Source of the DNA: an uncultured Atopobiaceae bacterium
GTDB taxonomy: Bacteria; Actinomycetota; Coriobacteriia; Coriobacteriales; Atopobiaceae
Length of the DNA: 8,422 nt
Direction of reading: 5' to 3'
Assembly (NCBI GenBank): GCA_905235165.1
Contig: CAJOKK010000059.1
Location: 1-8,422, forward strand
Part shown: piece after piece, positions 4,907 through 8,422 of the stretch
Layout: every line of letters starts with the position of its first letter
Numbering within the stretch: the first letter of the stretch is position 1
Position numbers and translations under genes: made by a program
Notes under the pieces: model-generated
Told to the model about the DNA's origin: nothing
The model's database searches: none
The model's input: only the letters and a program-made list of their open reading frames with translations

Positions 4907-6856
4907 GCAAACAATGAAGAGAGCAACTACGGCGGAAGTGAGATCAAGATCCTTGAGGGTCTTGAGGCCGTTCGTAAACGCCCCGGTATGTACATCGGTA
5001 CCACGAGTGCCGCTGGTCTGCATCACCTCGTCTGGGAGATCGTCGACAACTCCGTCGACGAGGCCATGGCGGGCTACTGCACGCGCATCAAGGTGACGGT
5101 GCACGCCGACAACTCCATTACGGTTGAGGATAACGGCCGTGGCATCCCGGTTGAGAGGCATCCGCAGAAGCGCAACATGTCGACGCTCGAGGTGGTTCTC
5201 ACCATCCTTCACGCTGGCGGCAAGTTCGACAACAACGCCTACAAGGTCTCTGGTGGCCTGCATGGCGTGGGCATCTCCGTCGTGAACGCCCTCTCAACCA
5301 AGCTCGTTGCGCAGGTCAAGCGCGATGGCGGCATTTGGGAGATGGAGTTCAGCCGCGGCAAGACCACCAAGAAGATGGAGCAGGTGGGCAAGTCCAAGAG
5401 CACCGGCACCATCATCACCTTCTGGCCCGACCCCGACATCTTCGAGACGACCGTCTACAACTACGACACCCTGCATGATCGCCTGCAGGAGACGGCCTTC
5501 CTCAACAAGAACCTCAAGATCACGCTCGTTGACGAGCGCGAGCTGACCCCGCGCGTCGATGAGTTCTGCTACGCCGGCGGCATCGTTGACTTCGTCAAGT
5601 ACCTCAACGAGGACAAGACCATCCTCCCCGGCCTGGCTCGCCCCATCTACATCGAGGGCAAGAGCGCTGACGACGCGCCCGAGGACAAGCGCGGCGAGGT
5701 AGAGGTGGCCCTGCAGTGGAACACCGGCTTCTCTGAGCACACGCTGTCCTTCGCGAACGACATCTACACCGATGAGGGCGGCATGCACCTCGAGGGCTTC
5801 CGTACCGCGTTGACCAAGGTGGTCAACGACTACGCCAAGAGCCACAAGCTGTTGAAGGAGAAGGACTCCAACCTCCAGGGTGACGACATCCGCGAGGGCC
5901 TGACGGCGGTCATCTCCGTCAAGCTGCCCGACCCGCAGTTCGAGGGCCAGACCAAGGCCAAGCTGGGCAGCTCCTACATGCGTGCCCTCACCAACAAGGT
6001 CGTGAGCCAGGGCCTCTCCGAGTACTTCGAGGAGCATCCCAACCAGGCAAAGGAGATCTTCAAGAAGGCCAGCCAGGCTGCCAAGGGCCGCCTGGCCGCC
6101 CAGAAGGCCCGCCAGGCCACGCGTCGCAAGGGTCTTCTCGAAAGCGCTGCCCTGCCGGGCAAGCTGGCAGACTGCTCGGTGCGCGATGCCGAGATGACCG
6201 AACTCTTCATTGTAGAGGGCGACTCCGCAGGTGGCTCTGCCAAGATGGCGCGTGACCGCTCCATCCAGGCAGTTCTCCCCCTGCGCGGCAAGATCCTGAA
6301 CGTCGAGCGCGTGCAGGAGCATCGCGCCCTGTCCTCCGAGACCATCACCTCGCTTATCACTGCCATCGGTACAGGTGTCGGTCCTGAGTTCGACATCAAC
6401 AAGGCGCGCTATCACAAGGTCGTCATCATGACCGATGCGGACGTCGACGGTGCGCACATCCGCATTCTTCTCCTCACCTTCTTCTATCGCTACATGAAGC
6501 CGATGATCGACGCGGGCTACATCTACGTGGCCCAGCCGCCCCTGTACCAGATCAAGCCCAAGGGCAAGCGCACCGGCAAGTACCTCTACACCGACGAGGA
6601 GCTGGCGCTCGAGGCGAGCAAGTACGAGGATTCCAGCAAGTACACCGTCCAGCGCTACAAGGGTCTAGGCGAGATGGATCCCGAGCAGCTCTGGGCCACC
6701 ACGATGGAGCCCAAGAACCGCATCATGCTGCGCGTGACGATCGAGGATGCCCTTGCTGCCGACCTCGCCGTGAGTGACCTCATGGGCAACCAGGTCGAGA
6801 AGCGTAAGGACTTCATTCAGACCCACGCGAAGGACGTCCGCTTCCTGGACATCTAA
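4904..6856 (+). CDS. gyrB: DNA gyrase subunit B
   Basis: GyrB is the ATPase subunit of DNA gyrase, which introduces negative supercoils. At 650 residues it is the shorter form without the large insertion of E. coli GyrB. The GHKL ATPase shows E45 and N49 in VWEIVDNSVDEA (43-54), EDNGRGIPV (75-83) and GGLHGVGISVVNAL (117-130). The transducer domain has the QTK loop at 349-351. The TOPRIM domain has EGDSAGG (438-444) with catalytic E438 and the metal-binding DADVDG (511-516), and the C-terminal part has QRYKGLGEM (583-591). ParE would share these motifs; the neighbouring gyrA and the dnaA cluster argue for GyrB. Translation starts at GTG 4904 after GAGAGG (4891-4896, seven-base spacing). The start codon lies in one arm of a perfect inverted repeat. 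gyrA follows after 54 bases without a visible terminator, so the two are probably one operon. Confidence 0.98.
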   Translation: MANNEESNYGGSEIKILEGLEAVRKRPGMYIGTTSAAGLHHLVWEIVDNSVDEAMAGYCTRIKVTVHADNSITVEDNGRGIPVERHPQKRNMSTLEVVLTILHAGGKFDNNAYKVSGGLHGVGISVVNALSTKLVAQVKRDGGIWEMEFSRGKTTKKMEQVGKSKSTGTIITFWPDPDIFETTVYNYDTLHDRLQETAFLNKNLKITLVDERELTPRVDEFCYAGGIVDFVKYLNEDKTILPGLARPIYIEGKSADDAPEDKRGEVEVALQWNTGFSEHTLSFANDIYTDEGGMHLEGFRTALTKVVNDYAKSHKLLKEKDSNLQGDDIREGLTAVISVKLPDPQFEGQTKAKLGSSYMRALTNKVVSQGLSEYFEEHPNQAKEIFKKASQAAKGRLAAQKARQATRRKGLLESAALPGKLADCSVRDAEMTELFIVEGDSAGGSAKMARDRSIQAVLPLRGKILNVERVQEHRALSSETITSLITAIGTGVGPEFDINKARYHKVVIMTDADVDGAHIRILLLTFFYRYMKPMIDAGYIYVAQPPLYQIKPKGKRTGKYLYTDEELALEASKYEDSSKYTVQRYKGLGEMDPEQLWATTMEPKNRIMLRVTIEDALAADLAVSDLMGNQVEKRKDFIQTHAKDVRFLDI

Positions 6857-6885
6857 GCGCGGCTTCTGAAGCGATTTTGGTAAGA

Positions 6886-6910
6886 ATCAACCAGCAATTG
6901 AGAGGTTGGT
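6886..6910 (+). promoter_or_regulatory. Ribosome-binding site and possible hairpin before gyrA
   Basis: GAGAGG (6900-6905) is five bases from the gyrA ATG and fixes that start. The segment can fold as ATCAACC (6886-6892) against GGTTGGT (6904-6910), giving six standard pairs and one G-U with an 11-base loop, with the last GG of the ribosome-binding site in the stem. The ribosome-binding site is well supported. The hairpin is short and could be chance. Confidence 0.4.
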
Positions 6911-8422
6911 ATGGCTGATAACGACAACAGGGACGATTTTGAGGGGCAGGAGAATCGCGAGCACGGTGACGCGCTTGACGATCTTGTCTCTCGTGCCATG
7001 CACGACATGGAGACCGATCCCGAGAAAGAGGACCTAGACGAGGACCTCGCGCTTGATGACGAGTATGAGGACGAGGACGAAGAAGGTGCCGGCCTTGCGG
7101 GCGCCACGCTTTCGCATACCCTCACTGACGAGGCAGGCACCCGCCTTGACCTCAACGACATTCATGGCGGCGCGCTGAAGCCCATCGAGATGAGCCAGGA
7201 GATGAAGACCTCCTTCTTGGAGTATTCCATGTCCGTCATCGTGGCCCGCGCCCTGCCTGACGTGCGCGACGGTCTCAAGCCGGTACACCGCCGCATTCTC
7301 TACGCCATGAACGAGGCCCACATCGTCCCGAGCCGTCCTCACAAGAAGTCGGCGTGGACGGTCGGCGAAGTCATGGGTAAGTACCACCCGCACGGAGACT
7401 CCGCCATCTACGACTCCATGGTGCGTATGGCGCAGGACTTCTCCATGCGCCTGCCGCTTGTTGATGGTCACGGTAACTTTGGCTCCATCGACGGTGACCC
7501 CCCGGCAGCCATGCGTTATACCGAGAGCCGCCTGACCTATGCGGCGATGGAGATGCTGCGCGACCTCGACAAAGAGACGGTTGACCTGCAGCCCAACTAC
7601 GACGAGTCTCTTTCTGAGCCCGCCGTACTCCCCTCTCGCTTCCCGAACCTGCTGGTCAACGGCTCGTCGGGCATCGCCGTCGGTATGGCGACCAACGTGC
7701 CGCCCCACAACCTCGGCGAAGTGACTGAGGCCGTCTGCATGATGATCGACAACCCCGACGTCACGACGGACGAGCTCATGAAGGCCCTCCCCGGACCGGA
7801 CTTCCCCACCGGCGGCATCATCATGGGTACCGAGGGCATTCGCGATGCCTACGAGACCGGTCGCGGCACCATTACCGTGCGCGCGAAGGTGCACGTTGAG
7901 AACGTCGGCAAGGGCGGCCGTCAGCGCCTCGTCGTTACGGAGATCCCCTACCAGGTCAACAAGGGCCTTCTGCAGGAGCGCATCGCCCAGCAGGTCAACG
8001 AGAAGCACATCGAGGGCATCTCGGACATGCGCGACGAGTCCAACCGCAAGGGCATGCGCATCGTCATCGACCTCAAGAGCGGCGTGGTGCCGCAGGTGGT
8101 CCTGAACAACCTGTATAAGCGCACGCAGCTGCAGTCGAACTTCTCCGTCATCGACATCGCGCTCGTTGACGGCGTGCCGCGCACGCTCTCGCTGCGTGAG
8201 ATGCTGCAGTACTACATCGATCACCAGATTGACGTGGTGACCCGTCGTACCCAGTACGATCTCGACAAGGCCCAGAAGGACCTGCATATCCGTGAGGGCC
8301 TGCTCATCGCCGTCGACAACATTGACGAAATCGTTCACATCATCCGCTCCTCGCATGACGACGCCGAGTCTAAGCGCCGCATGAACGAGCGCTTTGGCCT
8401 GGACGAGATTCAGGGTGAGGCA
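6911..8422 (+). CDS. gyrA: DNA gyrase subunit A, 3' end cut off by the window
   Basis: GyrA is the DNA-breaking subunit of gyrase. The window holds 504 codons and the frame stays open at the edge; most of the coiled coil and the DNA-wrapping C-terminal domain lie beyond it. Conserved sequence begins at K99 (KTSFLEYSMSVIVARALPD), which corresponds to E. coli K18, an offset of 81 residues. The catalytic tyrosine is Y203 (AAMRYTES), equivalent to E. coli Y122. In the quinolone region, GKYHPHGDSAIYD keeps S164 and D168 (E. coli S83 and D87), so no classical resistance change is seen, but W149, T150 and E153 replace E. coli R68, V69 and D72. Residues 1-98 are an extension absent from E. coli, with 28 Asp/Glu in the first 58 residues and few basic residues. 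The ATG at 6911 has a good ribosome-binding site, which supports translation of the extension; later in-frame ATGs (6998, 7007, 7190, 7202) lack one as clear. Confidence 0.97.
   Translation, partial: MADNDNRDDFEGQENREHGDALDDLVSRAMHDMETDPEKEDLDEDLALDDEYEDEDEEGAGLAGATLSHTLTDEAGTRLDLNDIHGGALKPIEMSQEMKTSFLEYSMSVIVARALPDVRDGLKPVHRRILYAMNEAHIVPSRPHKKSAWTVGEVMGKYHPHGDSAIYDSMVRMAQDFSMRLPLVDGHGNFGSIDGDPPAAMRYTESRLTYAAMEMLRDLDKETVDLQPNYDESLSEPAVLPSRFPNLLVNGSSGIAVGMATNVPPHNLGEVTEAVCMMIDNPDVTTDELMKALPGPDFPTGGIIMGTEGIRDAYETGRGTITVRAKVHVENVGKGGRQRLVVTEIPYQVNKGLLQERIAQQVNEKHIEGISDMRDESNRKGMRIVIDLKSGVVPQVVLNNLYKRTQLQSNFSVIDIALVDGVPRTLSLREMLQYYIDHQIDVVTRRTQYDLDKAQKDLHIREGLLIAVDNIDEIVHIIRSSHDDAESKRRMNERFGLDEIQGEA

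Noticed and set aside
5294..6457. 387-codon minus-strand frame opposite gyrB
   Set aside because: Mirror frame of gyrB codons; no motif, no ribosome-binding site, fully inside a certain gene.
7395..7420. Possible quinolone-resistance mutations in gyrA
   Set aside because: The codons matching E. coli S83 and D87 encode Ser and Asp, the susceptible type.
7034..8356. 440-codon minus-strand frame opposite gyrA
   Set aside because: Its translation is rich in V, D, H, L and R, as expected from the complement of GC-rich coding DNA. gyrA on the + strand is unmistakable.

Overview
The window carries the classical bacterial replication-origin cluster, all on the + strand, in the order dnaA, dnaN, recF, dciA (DUF721 family), gyrB, gyrA. 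The gyrA gene is cut by the right edge. The DNA is GC-rich in the genes and AT-rich in the two gaps that flank dnaA. Gene order, GC-rich codon use, three GTG starts (recF, dciA, gyrB) and a DUF721 gene between recF and gyrB suggest Actinomycetota. The strongly divergent DnaA makes a Coriobacteriia-type organism (Olsenella, Atopobium or Collinsella relatives) my best guess. That placement is inference; no 16S or other decisive marker is present.

Layout: 1-234 is the non-coding region upstream of dnaA, with three DnaA-box-like sites and a TATAAT -10 box. dnaA is at 235-1761. The gap at 1762-2008 is the probable oriC. It has DnaA-box-like sites, then a short GC patch, then a run of trinucleotides matching the DnaA-trio, then an AT-rich stretch ending at the dnaN ribosome-binding site. 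dnaN (2009-3112) and recF (3116-4201) are almost contiguous, and dciA (4194-4766) overlaps the end of recF. A 137-base gap before gyrB (4904-6856) holds a perfect 9-bp inverted repeat that includes the gyrB start codon. gyrA begins at 6911 after a 54-base gap, which can also fold over its ribosome-binding site.

How the genes work together: DnaA binds and melts the origin, DciA is expected to help load the replicative helicase, DnaN is the sliding clamp, RecF acts in gap repair, and GyrB/GyrA form DNA gyrase.

The genes are ordinary in identity but several details are not. (1) DnaA lacks basic and aromatic residues usually conserved in its initiator-specific motif and arginine-finger box. Two of its three major-groove recognition residues are changed, and the sites around the gene read TTTTCAACA rather than TTATCCACA. 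This looks like an initiator and origin that have diverged together. (2) GyrA has an extra, very acidic N-terminal segment of about 80 residues. (3) Hairpins could control translation of gyrB and, less convincingly, gyrA. I see no mobile element, CRISPR array, tRNA, rRNA or transferred gene.
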